In this document: positions 1 to 11,814 of the stretch, in pieces | How the letters are laid out: the number at the start of each line of letters is the position of its first letter | Numbering within the stretch: position 1 is the stretch's first letter | Source of the DNA: Coffea arabica | Taxonomy: Eukaryota > Streptophyta > Magnoliopsida > Gentianales > Rubiaceae | Assembly (NCBI RefSeq): GCF_036785885.1 | Contig: NC_092320.1 | Span: forward strand, 22,445,557 to 22,509,556 | Direction: 5' to 3' | Length of the DNA stretch: 64,000 nucleotides | Position numbers and translations under genes: made by a program | Notes under the pieces: generated by a model | What the model saw: only the letters and a program-made list of their open reading frames with translations | Told to the model about the DNA's origin: nothing | Databases searched by the model: none

Positions 1-398
1 CATTGGGTAGTTAAACAGGCTCTTGCTCTTATTGGATGATTTCTCCATCTTTGATATCCTTTGCCTCCTTGAACCACTATCAGTCCGTCCTTTAGATCAT
101 GAGTGTATGGTTGGGAATATTTGGATTAACTTTAGGCCTTTCTTTCTATTATCAACACTTCATCTAAAGCCCCACCATGTTAGGTCACTCTGAGGTGTGT
201 CTTAATTTCTTAAGAATGTTTGACAAAAAAAAAATAAAAAAAAAGTGTTGTTTCATGCAGTAATTAAACTTTTTTGTTTTAAGTTGAAATTTTGGAAGAA
301 GAAAAGTTTTTTCTCTCGAACATATATGGGGCAATTCTCATGATGTTTAAATATGAAGGAAACTAAACCAAATTTTCAAAGGTGTTACGAAAATCAAC
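1..398. repeat. Direct repeat, left copy (partner at 63385-63817)
   Basis: This stretch matches 63385-63817 in the same orientation, with a few small indels and substitutions. Shared landmarks include the run 'ctcttgctcttattggatga', a 'gccccaccatgttaggtcac' block and 'catatatggggcaattctca'. The match stops near 398, where the two copies diverge abruptly. The left copy lies just downstream of the receptor kinase gene, which reads leftward. It may continue beyond the window edge. It could be the 3' flank of a duplicated gene unit or an undescribed dispersed repeat. Confidence 0.85.
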
Positions 399-947
399 TG
401 AAAAGAAAAAGAAAAGGAACAGTGCAGTGCAGTGGTTATAATAAATGCAACCTACATTTAAGAGTGACAAATAACTAATTAATCTCGTTACTCAATAGCA
501 ATTCAACTCAAGACAATCTCAACCAAAAGAGGGGTACAAGATTAGGATAAGATTACATCTCCTAAATATGTCAATCTATCCAATCCCTACAAAAATTTTT
601 AAAAAAGATCGATGCTTTTTTATTAATACATGCCTTTAGATTATCATATCATGTCAACTAAGACCCTCGAGTGTTATTTAGTTTAAAACTTTAAATGTTT
701 TTCATCTTGTCAATGTTTCCTTAATAATATGGCACAGCAACACAATTTTACATTTTCAACCATCAAGGATTTATCGCAGCGCTTGCATCAATCAAAACCA
801 CACTATACTATACATTTGACTGTACTATAAGAAACAAAAAAAAGACAGAGAGATAAAGAAGAACGACACAGCATACCAGACTCTTGAGTCCTCTGAAATG
901 AATATCTTAGGTTCAAGCCTCAAGGTTGGTTTGTTGATTAAAAAACC
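399..947. other. 3' flank of the receptor kinase gene, no gene seen
   Basis: AT-rich sequence between the direct repeat and the stop codon of the kinase gene. It should hold the 3' UTR of that gene. I see no open frame, RNA gene or clear repeat in it. Confidence 0.5.
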
Positions 948-3605
948 TTACCGTCCAGTGGGATTCAGAATCTCAGAGAAAACACTGTCACACCTTGAAG
1001 TTGTCACTGCTTGCCGTGGATGTCCAAGTTGTAATACCACCATCTCAATCTTGCCAGCAGAATCTTGATCGCCTTCTGATTCAGAAATCACATCTGTATC
1101 ATCATCGGTCATATTTTGCACATCTCCTCCATGCATATGCAAGGGAAATGGATCAGGTCGACCACCCTCATTTTCAGCTGCCTCCTGGACTTGCAATGCA
1201 AATTCAAGGCCACCAACTACATCATCCATTCCCGGTCGTTGAATCCCTTGATCTTTCAAACAATTATTGGCTGTTTCAGCAAAAATCCTCAAACATTGGG
1301 GAGCAATCTCGCCCTTCACATCTGGGTCCACAACTCGATGGATAATCCCTTTTTTGTAACACTTCTTGGCCCATTCAGCCAAATTCACCTGCTCCTGGGG
1401 TAAGTCTAGAATAATAGGTGCCCGACCACACAAAACTTCAAACAAAACCACCCCGAATGAGTACACATCGGACTTGTCCGTCAATTGCTGTCTCGTGTAG
1501 TACTCCGGATCTATGTAGCCGAAACTCCCCTTGACCTGCGTGCTGATATGGCTGTAAATCCCACTTGGACCCAGTTTGGATAATCCAAAATCCGAAACTT
1601 TGGCCACCCATGTCTCGTCCAATAGTATGTTGGTTGACTTGACATCGCGGTGAATGATAGTGTGCTTGGTGCCTGTGTGGAGATAATCCAACCCTTTGGC
1701 GGCGCCAATGCAGATTTGAAGGCGTTGTTTCCATGGGAGCGGTGGATTGTCTGTTCTGTAGAGATGATCGCGGAGGGTTCCATTAGCCATATAATCATAA
1801 ACCAAGATCATCTCGCTCTTTTCATCACAGTAGCCTATCAAGGAAACCAAATGAAGATGTCTTAACTTTGATAACATCTCGATCTCGGTTTGGAATTCGC
1901 GGGCACCCTGTCTTGATGAAGGATTTAATCGCTTTATCGCAACCGTGGTTAGATTGTTGTCTATGTACCCTTTGTACACGTTTCCAAATCCTCCGGTCCC
2001 AATCACAAACTTGGCATCAAAGTTGGCCGTAGCGGATCCAATCTCCTCCAACAAAAATCTTCTAAGCGACGATGAACCTGATGCTCCAGTCTTTGTTGAC
2101 CTTGGCGGGGTTGAAAGTGATGACTTTGGAGCACTTTTCTGGTCCAAGTCTTTTACCCTTCTCTTCCATTGCCCCCGGAAAATTAAGAAACCAAGGATTA
2201 AAATCAAGGAAACCCCTCCTGCCGCCCCTCCTCCAATGGCAGCAAACAGTACCCGAGATTTTCCAGGACTCCCCTTAATCGGTGACTTCTTGTTTGATGC
2301 CAGAGAATTGGGATCCCTCGATAGATTAGGATTGGTCCCGCCAAGACTGCCGTCGGAGGTATTCAATTTGAACAATTCTAAGCCATTCAAGATTGCATCA
2401 GCATATTTTGGTTTGACATCAAGATTTGGGTGCAGAGCAAGAAACAAGTCTTGCTTGGTCCAGTGACTGTCTGGTGGCTTTGGAACGAACAAGAGGTAAT
2501 CTCTGAAAATCGGGATTCCTGGGCCGCCTGCCCAATGTATAACATCAGCTTCTAGCTCAGCTGTTCTGTTACTGATAAATATTTTGAACACCCGTTGGTT
2601 ATCCTGTGTAATCAAATCGGGATCAATCTCACAAAAATGCAACCTGATGAGATAATAAAACCCAGAATCAACAGGAAACATCCAGCTCAAGTTGAAGCGG
2701 GTGCTGAACTCTCCCATCGCCCTGGCAGTAGAATAAACAACTGGGGGGGCGGTGTAATTTGGGGTCTGTGGAGTGTACTTGATGGCAATTTCATTATTGC
2801 TCAGTGGATTTCCTAGATCTGCGCCCCAGAGGAATTCGTCATCCGGAGCCCATTCGCGAAACATCCCACCATCGTCCACCACAGAAACAACACTACCTCC
2901 TACGTTGAGCCTGTAAAGAGTTTCAAAGGCACTCTTATCCTGATCAAACCCGAACTGGACATTTGCGAATTTGAGGGGATTGCTGTACACATCATGGTTG
3001 CCCATGTAGATATCGTCCTGGGTTGAAACAACTTCAATTCCATTAAGGAAAGCGTAGGAATTTGAAGAGGGAAAAAAGGTAACATTAAGGAATTGATTCA
3101 TATCCTGAACATTGATGATATATTCTTTTTTAACAACAGAGGCCGGTGAGAATCCCTTGGTAGAAACTGTGAGATATGGGCTAAAGTTGCTGAGAAGGGT
3201 GTGGCTATTAGCTGTGACAGTGAAGAAAGATTCAGCCGGGTTGAGGCCGCTAGAGTATGAGACAGCGTGGAAGTAAAGGCGGAGGAACTTCCTGCCAAGG
3301 CTGACAGGGAAGATGTAAGAGAATTGAGAACGGATGATTCGGGCACTTGAAAAAGGGACTTCGCTGACTGAGGAATTGAGTTCAGTAGCTGTGACTGCTA
3401 TTGAAATATTTGCCATGTCGTTCGGTGAGAATTTTGAGCCCACGTCGCCGTCCCATTTCCGGCCATCGACTGAGGTTGAATTCAAGGATGAGCCGCAGTT
3501 GATCAGGATATAATCTGTGGGGGTGTAAGACGGAGTACTGTCCGTGGAAGCGATGACGAACAACGAATTGAAGAGAAAGCAGAGGTATACAAGAAAAGTG
3601 AACAT
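948..3605 (-). CDS. CrRLK1L receptor-like kinase, FERONIA/MEDOS class
   Basis: A single uninterrupted frame encodes about 885 residues, the usual size and intronless structure of this family. The reading frame is open up to 3638, but that codon is TTG. The first ATG is at 3605 and is followed at once by a hydrophobic signal peptide (residues 1-19), so I place the start there. The order is: malectin-like ectodomain from about residue 30 (motif YILINCGS) to about 415 with some ten N-glycosylation sequons; one transmembrane helix at 452-476; cytosolic Ser/Thr kinase at about 533-805. The kinase has GTGGFGNV at 536-543, VAIK lysine 558, HRD at 652-654, DFG at 672-674 and PEYY near 700, so it should be active. 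The tail ends in SVFSEILNPTGR, a pattern typical of the FERONIA/MEDOS branch. Family members sit in the plasma membrane and sense cell wall state and RALF peptides. The exact orthologue is not resolved. Confidence 0.95.
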   Translation of the reverse strand: MFTFLVYLCFLFNSLFVIASTDSTPSYTPTDYILINCGSSLNSTSVDGRKWDGDVGSKFSPNDMANISIAVTATELNSSVSEVPFSSARIIRSQFSYIFPVSLGRKFLRLYFHAVSYSSGLNPAESFFTVTANSHTLLSNFSPYLTVSTKGFSPASVVKKEYIINVQDMNQFLNVTFFPSSNSYAFLNGIEVVSTQDDIYMGNHDVYSNPLKFANVQFGFDQDKSAFETLYRLNVGGSVVSVVDDGGMFREWAPDDEFLWGADLGNPLSNNEIAIKYTPQTPNYTAPPVVYSTARAMGEFSTRFNLSWMFPVDSGFYYLIRLHFCEIDPDLITQDNQRVFKIFISNRTAELEADVIHWAGGPGIPIFRDYLLFVPKPPDSHWTKQDLFLALHPNLDVKPKYADAILNGLELFKLNTSDGSLGGTNPNLSRDPNSLASNKKSPIKGSPGKSRVLFAAIGGGAAGGVSLILILGFLIFRGQWKRRVKDLDQKSAPKSSLSTPPRSTKTGASGSSSLRRFLLEEIGSATANFDAKFVIGTGGFGNVYKGYIDNNLTTVAIKRLNPSSRQGAREFQTEIEMLSKLRHLHLVSLIGYCDEKSEMILVYDYMANGTLRDHLYRTDNPPLPWKQRLQICIGAAKGLDYLHTGTKHTIIHRDVKSTNILLDETWVAKVSDFGLSKLGPSGIYSHISTQVKGSFGYIDPEYYTRQQLTDKSDVYSFGVVLFEVLCGRAPIILDLPQEQVNLAEWAKKCYKKGIIHRVVDPDVKGEIAPQCLRIFAETANNCLKDQGIQRPGMDDVVGGLEFALQVQEAAENEGGRPDPFPLHMHGGDVQNMTDDDTDVISESEGDQDSAGKIEMVVLQLGHPRQAVTTSRCDSVFSEILNPTGR

Positions 3606-4437
3606 TGGAGCAAAGAATTGAAGGGAAAAAATAAACAAGAAAAGGTATATTTTTTCGGCTCAAATGCTAACTCAATTTTCTGATGGAAAAATTGGTCGTT
3701 ATTCCATAGGATTAGGATTTCGCCATTTGTCTTTAAGAAATGTTGTGGAATTTAAAATCCCCAATTCAGGTGAAGAAGGAAACGTTAGTAGATGGCAGTC
3801 TATCGTGGCCTTGTTAAGTTGGAAAAGTCAGGGCGTTGGGCAGATTTAATGCGTCAAGTCATTGGGCCAATAAAATGCACGCGTATAGATTTATTCTCCC
3901 AAATAAAGCTTACGTAAGCAGAAGCCATCAAGATTTGCATTTAATCGGGATTTTCTTGATCTAAGCTTACATGATTAATCGATGGTTATGTAACCTAGAA
4001 TTATGGAGCAAAATTGGCTTAGAAGTATGATGCATTCTCTTGATAATTTTATTTTATTTTTCAGAAAATGATCCAAATTTTCACTTTTCAAACCATGCAA
4101 AACTTGCTTTAAATTTTGAAAACATACCAATATCGTTCCATAACCCAATTTCGACCAAGTTTCTGGCAAAATCGAAAAATGGAAAAACATGCGCATTATA
4201 TCAAATTTCAACCACATGCGCATTATATCAGGTGCAAAATGGAAAAAAGAAATTCTTCCCAATCAAAACTAAAAGAGAAAATGATGAATTTTATCCCCTT
4301 ATATTTTTGCAAAATATTTTTTTCCATTGCACATATTTAAAGCTTGTAAAATCTATACCCTTACAAGTTGAAGATGTACTACTAATTTCCTCCAAAAAAA
4401 ATGAGTTTTTATCAACTTTTAGGTAAAGGGTAGCATA
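3606..4437. other. Upstream region of the receptor kinase gene
   Basis: This should contain the 5' UTR and promoter of the leftward kinase gene. I could not find a convincing TATA box at a suitable distance. A 16-bp direct repeat, catgcgcattatatca, occurs near 4190 and 4215. No other gene is seen. Confidence 0.5.
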
Positions 4438-4880
4438 CCCTAGTTTAGGTTTCCAAACGAATCAAACTGCTCGTGAACTGCTCGAGTTAAAACTCGACTC
4501 GAGTTTGGTTGATATCGAACTCAATTCGAGCTTGAGGTGACCAAGTCAAACTCGAGTTCAAAGATACTTAGTTCATTAACTCGCGAGTCGACTCGATTAT
4601 ATATATATATGTATATATTAATAGTAAAATTACATATACATCTCTAATATTTTATTATTTGTTAAAAAACTATTATTTTATTCATTTTTTAAAAAATAAA
4701 ATAATTTTTATTTGTTTAACCTTGAGCTTGAGTTCGAGTTGTTATATCAAGAGTTCGTCTAGGTCAAACTCGAATTCGAATTTGATAAAACTAAGTCAAG
4801 GTTCGACTCAATTAAATTACGACTCAATTAAATTAAAACTCAATTCGACTCGACTTGTTAGCAACTCTAACTTAGCTACA
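4438..4880. repeat. Repeat rich in 'actcgagtt/aactcgag' motifs
   Basis: Both edges carry many short ACTCGA/TCGAGTT motifs in opposite orientations around an AT-rich core with (TA)n near 4600. Similar sequence occurs at about 15495-15900 and 61930-62095. This is the look of a dispersed non-autonomous element, but I could not fix its ends or a target duplication. Confidence 0.4.
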
Positions 4881-4897
4881 TTACAATATTTCAAGGT

Positions 4898-5283
4898 TGT
4901 TAATCAACTAAATGACCAAAACAAAAGCAAATGGCGAATTAAACCTCGTTGCTTCGCTGACGGATACATGTTTCATTATTTGAAGGAAATAGTAATGCAT
5001 AGCCACCAAGCCAGAAAAATTCGACTGCAAATTGTTGATGTAGTAATTTATAAAAGCTAGATAAAATTCTTCTATGTTTCAATGATGTTTACTTTTTTTT
5101 TTGGCTTGCTCTACTTTTATACAGCTCTCATCTGTTGTGTTATCAACAGATTCATAGACGAATTTGTCCTGTTCCATGGGCTTGATTATATTTTCTTCAA
5201 ATAATCAACATGCAATAACTAGTGAAGCAACGAGATTCTAGTGCGATATCTACTTTTGTCTTCGTCATTTGGTTGACTAATAG
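4898..5283. repeat. Foldback inverted repeat (MITE-like)
   Basis: The left arm (about 4898-4990) and the right arm (about 5185-5283) are imperfect inverted complements. For example, 'caactaaatgaccaaaacaa' faces 'ttcgtcatttggttgacta', and 'cctcgttgcttcg' faces 'gaagcaacgag'. Arms of roughly 95 bp around a 190-bp spacer suggest a miniature inverted-repeat element. Confidence 0.6.
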
Positions 5284-7494
5284 GCCTTGAGATGATTTAC
5301 ATTTGGTTGGTATGAAAGTGTGTAAAGACATGGTCAGGCCGAATGTTCTCGGGTGGAAAGTTGATTTAGATTTGGTTTCGGGATGAAATTGGTACATGTT
5401 CAAAATGACAGTGATGGTTTTGCATTCTTTTAAATGTGATGGATGAAATAAAATATTTTCAAATATGTGAGGGACAAAGTTGGTAATTTCCTCATTTAAT
5501 TTTAGAGGGGAAGAGTTTTACCTTTCGATTTTGCCCCTAATATATTAAGCGCGTGATTGGGGTATGGAATTCTTAGCTGGAGAGTTGATCGAATTTGAAT
5601 TATGGGACTGAAGTGGTATATTTCCAAAATATAAGGCATTACTTTATGAATTAATTTTCTATACACTGACAGTGTATACACTTTTACTATTAGATGCATG
5701 ACATGTAATCCGAATTTGAATTTGAAACTCAAATTTTGCATATGTATCGTATATACAATCGTGATAATGAATACATCATCAGTGTATACAATATTTACTC
5801 TTATTTTATACCATTGTAAGTGTGGGGCACGAAAAAATCTTTTCTAAAAAAATAAGGGACTAATTGGTTTTTTTTTTTTTTTTTTTGGGCCAAGGTGCTT
5901 GGTACAAAAATCTATTTACCATAGCTGTGAGAATGAAATAGGAGGATTTACATTTAATTGATCAGAACTTGATTTTGACGTGCAGAGATGCTGAGAACAT
6001 CCATGATAATTTAGCAAGAAAGAAGGAGTAAGGACATAGAAGTTTTCTCCTTTCTAGTGGTGGGGGGTTAAATTCTTATCATTTCTTGTCATCCTCGAGC
6101 AAGTCTTTTGAGCAACGTTACTTTTTTTAAATTTAAATGATCGTCATTTTTAGAGGACAATTGTAAGTTATCTTTGAAATTATAATGAATAAAATTATCT
6201 ATTTCTATAAAAAAAAATATCAAATTATATTGTAAACATTAAAAATTATTACGCATATCTTAGTTCAGGTGCTCATTTCCATTTATCATACAATGTAAAG
6301 GAATGGACTGTCCTTTGGAACATCCATTAAAATTGGAACGATATACAGAAGATTTGCAAAGACTATGCAAGGGTGACACACAAAAATGAGAAAAGAAAAA
6401 AGGATGGTCTAATTTTTTATTGGTGTTGGTTGTAGGGTTACGTATTAAAATACAACTCAAAAAAAAGATTGATGGATAAAATAAAAAAGATGCGTGAATA
6501 ATAGAGCACACTTCAACCCCTGCCCCCCCAAAAAACAAAACTAAAAATAATCCCTTAATGGCAGAAGAAATACAACACAGAGTTGATTTACATGTTACAA
6601 CTCATCGGATCTACAAGTTATAACTCATGGAATTATGTACTTTTGATTTTAAAACTTCAATCTTAATTACATGACTACTTCACAAAAGAGCTAGGAAAAG
6701 GGCCAAAAAAAATGGTAATGAAGTGAGATAAAAGCAGACGAATAAAGTGGGGCTTCCAGTATTAGTGTTTTGAAAAGGGAAAGTGACTCAATATAAGGAA
6801 GCAATAGACATGAGTGATAAGTGTATGTAGTAAAATGATAAATCGTAAGAAAAAAAATAAAAAATGGATTATTCAATATATTTTCTATATTTAATAATCA
6901 ACTTAGTTAACGGTTGGTCAATGAGCACTCGTCACAAACATTCAAATGTTAGTTTTTTTTTTTTTTTTTTAAAATACAGTAAATTTAGGAAGTGTTTAAA
7001 TACATGGGGCTCAATAATTATGATTGAATTTATTCATAGGGTAATTTAAGTGTAATTTAGTTGTACTAACAAGTTCTCCATTAAAAAAATCTTTTGATAA
7101 TTATAATTTGTTTTAATGAGATTGGGCATTAGTTAATGCACCTGATTTATACCAAAGATTACAATGTGAAAGCACGTACTTACGCTCCTTGTCCTTCTTG
7201 AATTTAAACACTTTCCTTATTTAATTTTAATTTGCTAAATAGCTTGCGCATGAGACCCCTCTTGATGGGTCCAAGTGATGAATCCATACCTTAGATTTTA
7301 ATATGGGAGATTTCTAACGAGTGCCTATACACCTAAATCTTACCTTATTAGTTACATAAATTTACACATTAACAATTATTATCCTATCTTACATTTATAT
7401 ATTTTTTCTAATTAATATTACTTTTTTCAAAATATGAACACCTGAAATCCATTCGATATTCGTTTGACAGACTCTTTCATACATAACCATTCTA
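5284..7494. other. AT-rich intergenic DNA
   Basis: No gene is seen. Around 5658-5790 the palindromic block 'tatacactgacagtgtatac' and a partial copy 'catcagtgtatacaat' may mark a small non-autonomous element. There are several long T or A runs (5870, 6955). Everything else is simple AT-rich sequence. Confidence 0.5.
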
Positions 7495-7502
7495 CTCTGA
7501 AT

Positions 7503-8557
7503 CAGTGTTTTGAAAATCGGACCGGACCGGCCGGTTCGACCGGTTGAACCGCGAATCGGGCATGGATCCGGTCCGGTTCAATGCCAGGTTTGACTTTGTC
7601 AAGAAACCGGTCGGACCGCGAAACCGCTGAACCGGATTTGAACCGGTTATTTTCGGTTTTTGAGTTTTCCTTTTTTTTTTTTTTTTTTTTTTGCAAAATG
7701 TAGTAATCAAGATTCGAACTCAAGACCTTTGTAATAGAAGACCAATGTAGTAACCGTTGCACTATCACATCTTATTAGTTTTTTTTGATAACTTATTTAT
7801 ATAAAACAAACACTCATATTTCTTTTGTTTCATTTTTTTTACAAAATATCATCCTTTCATGACTCTTTCTTTTTAATCTTCAACACACACACACACACTC
7901 TCTCTCTATCATCTTTTCTTTTGCCACTCATTTTTTAATCAAACCTCTTTATTTTTAATTTATTGATGTTTTCTTCCATATTTTAATTTTGTTTTTGTCC
8001 ATTAAATTTAAAAAAGTTAAAAAAGAATTATTTTTCTTTAACCCAATTTATTTAATACCACAACCACTCACTTTTATCTCATTTTTTGTTTCTTATCAAA
8101 TTTGCATTTCTATTTTCAATTCTCTTGATTTTCTTCGAACTCCAAACTTCCTTTTTTAAATTGTAAATTTAAATTCCAAAATGTAAATTAAAATTTAAGT
8201 TCACAATATCTAAATTCTCATAGACGTGAATTTTGTATAATTTCAAATATTGTGATATTTTTGGATTATATTTAAGATTTTTTTGGTAGATATAATTGAA
8301 ATTGAGATGAAATTTATTTGTTTTAACTTATAATTTAAAAAATTTATTTTTAAAAATCCAAGTTATTCAAAAATAGTAAACTTTTCATCATATAAAGTAT
8401 TAAATTATCCATTACATGTCTTATTTTGTGCACATATATATTTATATAAATTATTTTTTAAAAAATTCATTGAACCGAGGTTGAACCGGTTCGACCGGTT
8501 GAACCTCGACCCTTTCACTTCACCGGTTCGATTAACGGTCCGGTTTTTAAAACATTG
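7503..8557 (+). mobile_element. Non-autonomous hAT element, copy 1
   Basis: The element begins CAGTGTTTTGAAAATCGGAC and its other end, read inward, is CAATGTTTTAAAAACCGGAC. It is flanked by a perfect 8-bp target duplication, CTCTGAAT, at 7495-7502 and 8558-8565. Termini starting CAGTG plus an 8-bp duplication are the hallmarks of the hAT superfamily. Both subterminal regions are packed with GGTTCGACCGGTTGAACC-type motifs. The AT-rich core has CA/CT microsatellites near 7885 and no transposase. The copy at 45945-47017 is inverted relative to this one and closely similar throughout; that at 62164-63127 is older. Confidence 0.9.
7690..7772 (-). repeat. tRNA-like (SINE-like) module inside hAT copy 1
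   Basis: Read on the minus strand, this segment has an A-box-like TAGTGCAACGG (7754-7764) and a B-box-like GAGTTCGAATC (7711-7721), spaced as in tRNA-derived RNA polymerase III promoters. It then runs into a long A tract (about 7667-7692 as T on the plus strand). The same module occupies the same place in the hAT copy at 45945. No full tRNA cloverleaf could be drawn, so a tRNA gene is unlikely; a short SINE is the best reading. Confidence 0.5.
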
Positions 8558-8700
8558 CTCTGAATAACTAACCTGTGATCACTAAAAATTGAACAGAAAT
8601 TCAAATTAAATAAAATATTTTTATTGATTAAATGCTAGTCAAATTGATTGCAAATTCAAGCATCACAATAGGCAGACCTTTCTGGGATCTACAGCTTCTT

Positions 8701-9507
8701 TTATCTTGGATCATGCACAATGCAGCAGCATTGAAGACCACTAAATCCAGGAACGCATAAAACATTATTGATGTGCAGGTCCACGTAGCCACACTGCTGG
8801 ATGCAATCAAGTCTTGTGGTGCATGTACCAACAAACTTGCAATCGCTATACGGTCCATCATCGTCGTCGTTAATCTCTGCAACAATATATGTATATATAT
8901 ACCAATTCACCGTTGAATTATTACTTCATTCGATACCCAATCCAAAAGCAATTAAAATCTTATAATACTCAAAATTATATTATTTGTATTGGTAAAAATG
9001 CTCTCTTTAATTTATGCGCACAAACCCACACAGGTACACACTGGCATGCACACGCATATGTTTATAAGTGCAAATATAAGTGTTAAATACAAGATAAAAA
9101 TCATTCACATGGGAAGAATTATTCGTATATGACAGGAGAGAACAAAGCAACCATTTAGTTTGAAAATTTTGGGATTAGCTTCCCCTCCCCGTGAAAATTT
9201 TGGGTTTGCTTTTAAAAAAAATGTTTGGAAGCCAAGACACAACATGCAAAGGGCTTAGAATCTGTAGAATAAACAAATAAATTAAACTCCATTTGAAATT
9301 CCAACTTGATAAACTTGAGATTTAAATCAAACACCCAATTTCATTTGCCAAAATCTTTGATCAAAGGCTCGATTGATTTGTGAACTCCACTTTCGAGTTT
9401 CTATCAATGTATGATACAGCTTAGATAGAAGCATTACCATTAGAATATCCAGAAAGAAGAAGAGTCATGAGGATGAGTGAAACCAATTGAACCCTTCTTG
9501 ATGCCAT
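8701..9507 (-). CDS. Secreted eight-cysteine defensin-like peptide, two exons
   Basis: Exon 1 (9438-9507) starts with ATG and encodes a signal peptide, MASRRVQLVSLILMTLLLSG. It ends in a GT donor (GTAATG). The intron is phase 1 and ends TTGTTGCAG. Exon 2 runs 8876-8701 and ends in TAA. The joined frame is 81 codons. The mature part is acidic at first (INDDDD) and has cysteines at residues 36, 42, 48, 52, 64, 73, 74 and 75. The CxxxC (48-52) and CxC (73-75) pairs and the count of eight fit the defensin-like CS-alpha-beta fold of the LCR/DEFL families. A TATA box lies about 60 bp upstream. The product is expected to be exported; its target is unknown. A damaged paralogue with the same intron phase is at 56916-57024. 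The exon structure is my own reconstruction from splice signals, not shown by transcripts. Confidence 0.8.
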
Positions 9508-9567
9508 TGTGCTGTATGTTGATGCCAAACCAATATGAACAGCAAATACAACAGAACTAGCCTTGCC

Positions 9568-9575
9568 TATTTATA
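9568..9575 (-). promoter_or_regulatory. TATA box of the defensin-like gene
   Basis: The minus strand reads GTTATAAATAGGC here, a strong plant TATA box. It is 61 bp before the ATG at 9507, which leaves a transcription start near 9540 and a short 5' leader. Confidence 0.7.
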
Positions 9576-11814
9576 ACGAAATGATATTGATAATTAGAAA
9601 CGTGTCATCACTTATGTGGTTCAGATTTAGGTTCAGGTTGACCTGTATACACACTTTGACAAATGGCTTATCCGTATATTAAAGCTTTTGAAAATCCGAT
9701 TCATCATCTTAGAGTGAGACAATTCGCAGATTAATTGGCTATTGTCGTTTTTTTGCTTTTTTTTTTTCTTGAGTGGTTTTTGATGTGGAACCGTTTCTAA
9801 ATGAAACTGATAGAAGACCAACTTTCAAAAATGATTTACCAACCGTTTGGTTGGTGGGTTTTCTACTCTTCAATGGGTATAGAAAGTGCTTTATACCCAT
9901 AGATGATGTTTGATATACTTCTATGGGTATTGTTCAATCACAATCAAAAGCCCAAAAGTAGGTGATGGTCATTACTGACCAATTTGTGGGGCAATGAACC
10001 CCATTGACGAATTTAACACTAAATGACATAAGAAAAATACAAAAAAGAATGAAGATACGGCTATCTGTCCATAGCGATGCCAGTCTTTCTTTCTTCTTGT
10101 ACTCTTGTTTTTCCCTCTTTTTTCCTTTTCTTTTTGTGTTTTTGTAAGCATACTCGTGTTCCTTCCTTTCCTTTATTCTCTCCTCCAATCTTTTTCTTTC
10201 TCTTTTCTCTTGATGGCTAGTAGGTGGCGGTGGTGTTGGTGGCCATTGTTGCTTGGGTGGCCCTTAATTTTGTGATTTGCAGGCAAAACATAGCATCACC
10301 TTGTGTGTGTGTGGTTTTTTTTTTTTTTTGGTCTTCAAGATTTTAAGTTTGACTCCTTGTGTTATTGGACAATTTGATGTCAAATTAATTTTAAATTTAA
10401 CTTCTCTAAAGTGAGATGATTGTTTTGATAGTCATTTGGCTTATAAATTTTTTGAACTAGTTGAAGTGGTGGATTTGCCACGTTGGTGGTGATGGTGGTC
10501 GAAGGTGATTGGGGTTTAGTATTGGAATTTAGGAAGAAGAAGGGGAAATGAAAAAAAATAAAAAAAAAATTTTGAAAACCCATTCCTTTTGATTACAATA
10601 CCAAACAATCAATAAGGTTTTGGCAATACTCATTGCCATTGAAGAATTTTTGATAGCCATTGCTACTACTATTCTGTAGTGTATGCCAAACAGCTGGTTA
10701 GATATGGCAACCAACCCGCTCGGGTAGGATAAATGAGGCAGGGGTGGGAGTGGGGGATTTTTTTAACCCCGCCTCAAATGGGGCAAGGAATGGGGGAACA
10801 TACCACTCTCCATCCCTCGTTTAAATTTTGACGTAGTATAACATCTATGTATGTTTATGTATACATATACACACACACACACACACAACTAGAAGGAGTC
10901 AGACTGTGCAAGCATAGCTTAGCTCTACCTATAAAATTCTGGTTAAAATGCATCACATCATAATTTGCTTTCAAATTAAGAGCAATTACAATTCCTAAAA
11001 AATGAGCCTAAAAAATAAGGTTTATTTTTAGTAGAATGTTCCAAAAGTTTGCTCTAACTTGCTTATTGTAATGTAGTAGAGATATATTGCTGTATTGTAT
11101 GGACAAATAACAATAAAGAATTTAAAAACCAAACACATGAAAAATGCAAAACCAGTTCAATGTTAACATAAATGGTATATGCTTCATAAAACTCAAACAT
11201 CATGCTATTATAATTACAAATGCATAAAATTTCACCACTATTTCTTTTCAAACAAGACACCACCAAGTAAAAATTCCCATCCTACAATTTCACAATAAAA
11301 CTTGGAAGAAATTGAAATGGAAGGTTTTTCAATGCATAAAAAGGGTACAAAAATTTAGTACCAAAGAATTACTAGATGAAGTGCTAGATTCAATTATGCA
11401 TTGAAAAGGAACTAAAACATCAGAAATGCAAAACACAAATTTTGCATTTAGATTCAAGACAAATCTCACAAAAGGAGAATTGACTTGCGGAACCAAATAA
11501 TTGAAGGCTTAATGAATATCAAGGAGATTAAGCCAAAATAAATAAATACATCGTGGTAACAGGATAAAGAAACTATACTGAGAACTTGAATAGTTGGGAT
11601 AGATCAAAAGTGGGGATTATTGAAGGTTAGAGGCATATCGTAACTGCATCATCAAACTATCACAATTGGTATATTTAAACTTTTTCATGGAGAGCACCAC
11701 AAAACAGAGTTATCTTCGTGTAATTTTGGTTTGAAATTTTTGTCCAGCTGAAAACTGTCTTTTCAAAATTTTCCCTGTTTAGACCAGAGAATTACCAAAT
11801 TAGTCAACTCAATT
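9576..11814. other. Intergenic DNA with a possible MITE
   Basis: No gene is seen. About 9840-10700 may be a non-autonomous element: it opens 'aaccgtttggttggtggg' and closes 'tatgccaaacagctggtta', and both ends carry a 'tttggtt/ccaaac' core in opposite sense. A CA microsatellite sits at about 10870-10887. The rest is AT-rich and featureless. Confidence 0.4.

Noticed and set aside
3606-3638. N-terminal extension of the receptor kinase by 11 residues
   Set aside because: The codon at 3638 is TTG. The first ATG is at 3605 and begins a good signal peptide.
995-3663. Several open frames of 60-170 codons on both strands within the receptor kinase
   Set aside because: All overlap the long, motif-rich kinase frame and have no recognisable domains.
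7492-7768. Open frames with Lys-rich centres
   Set aside because: They lie over the hAT terminus and an A/T run and are not coding.
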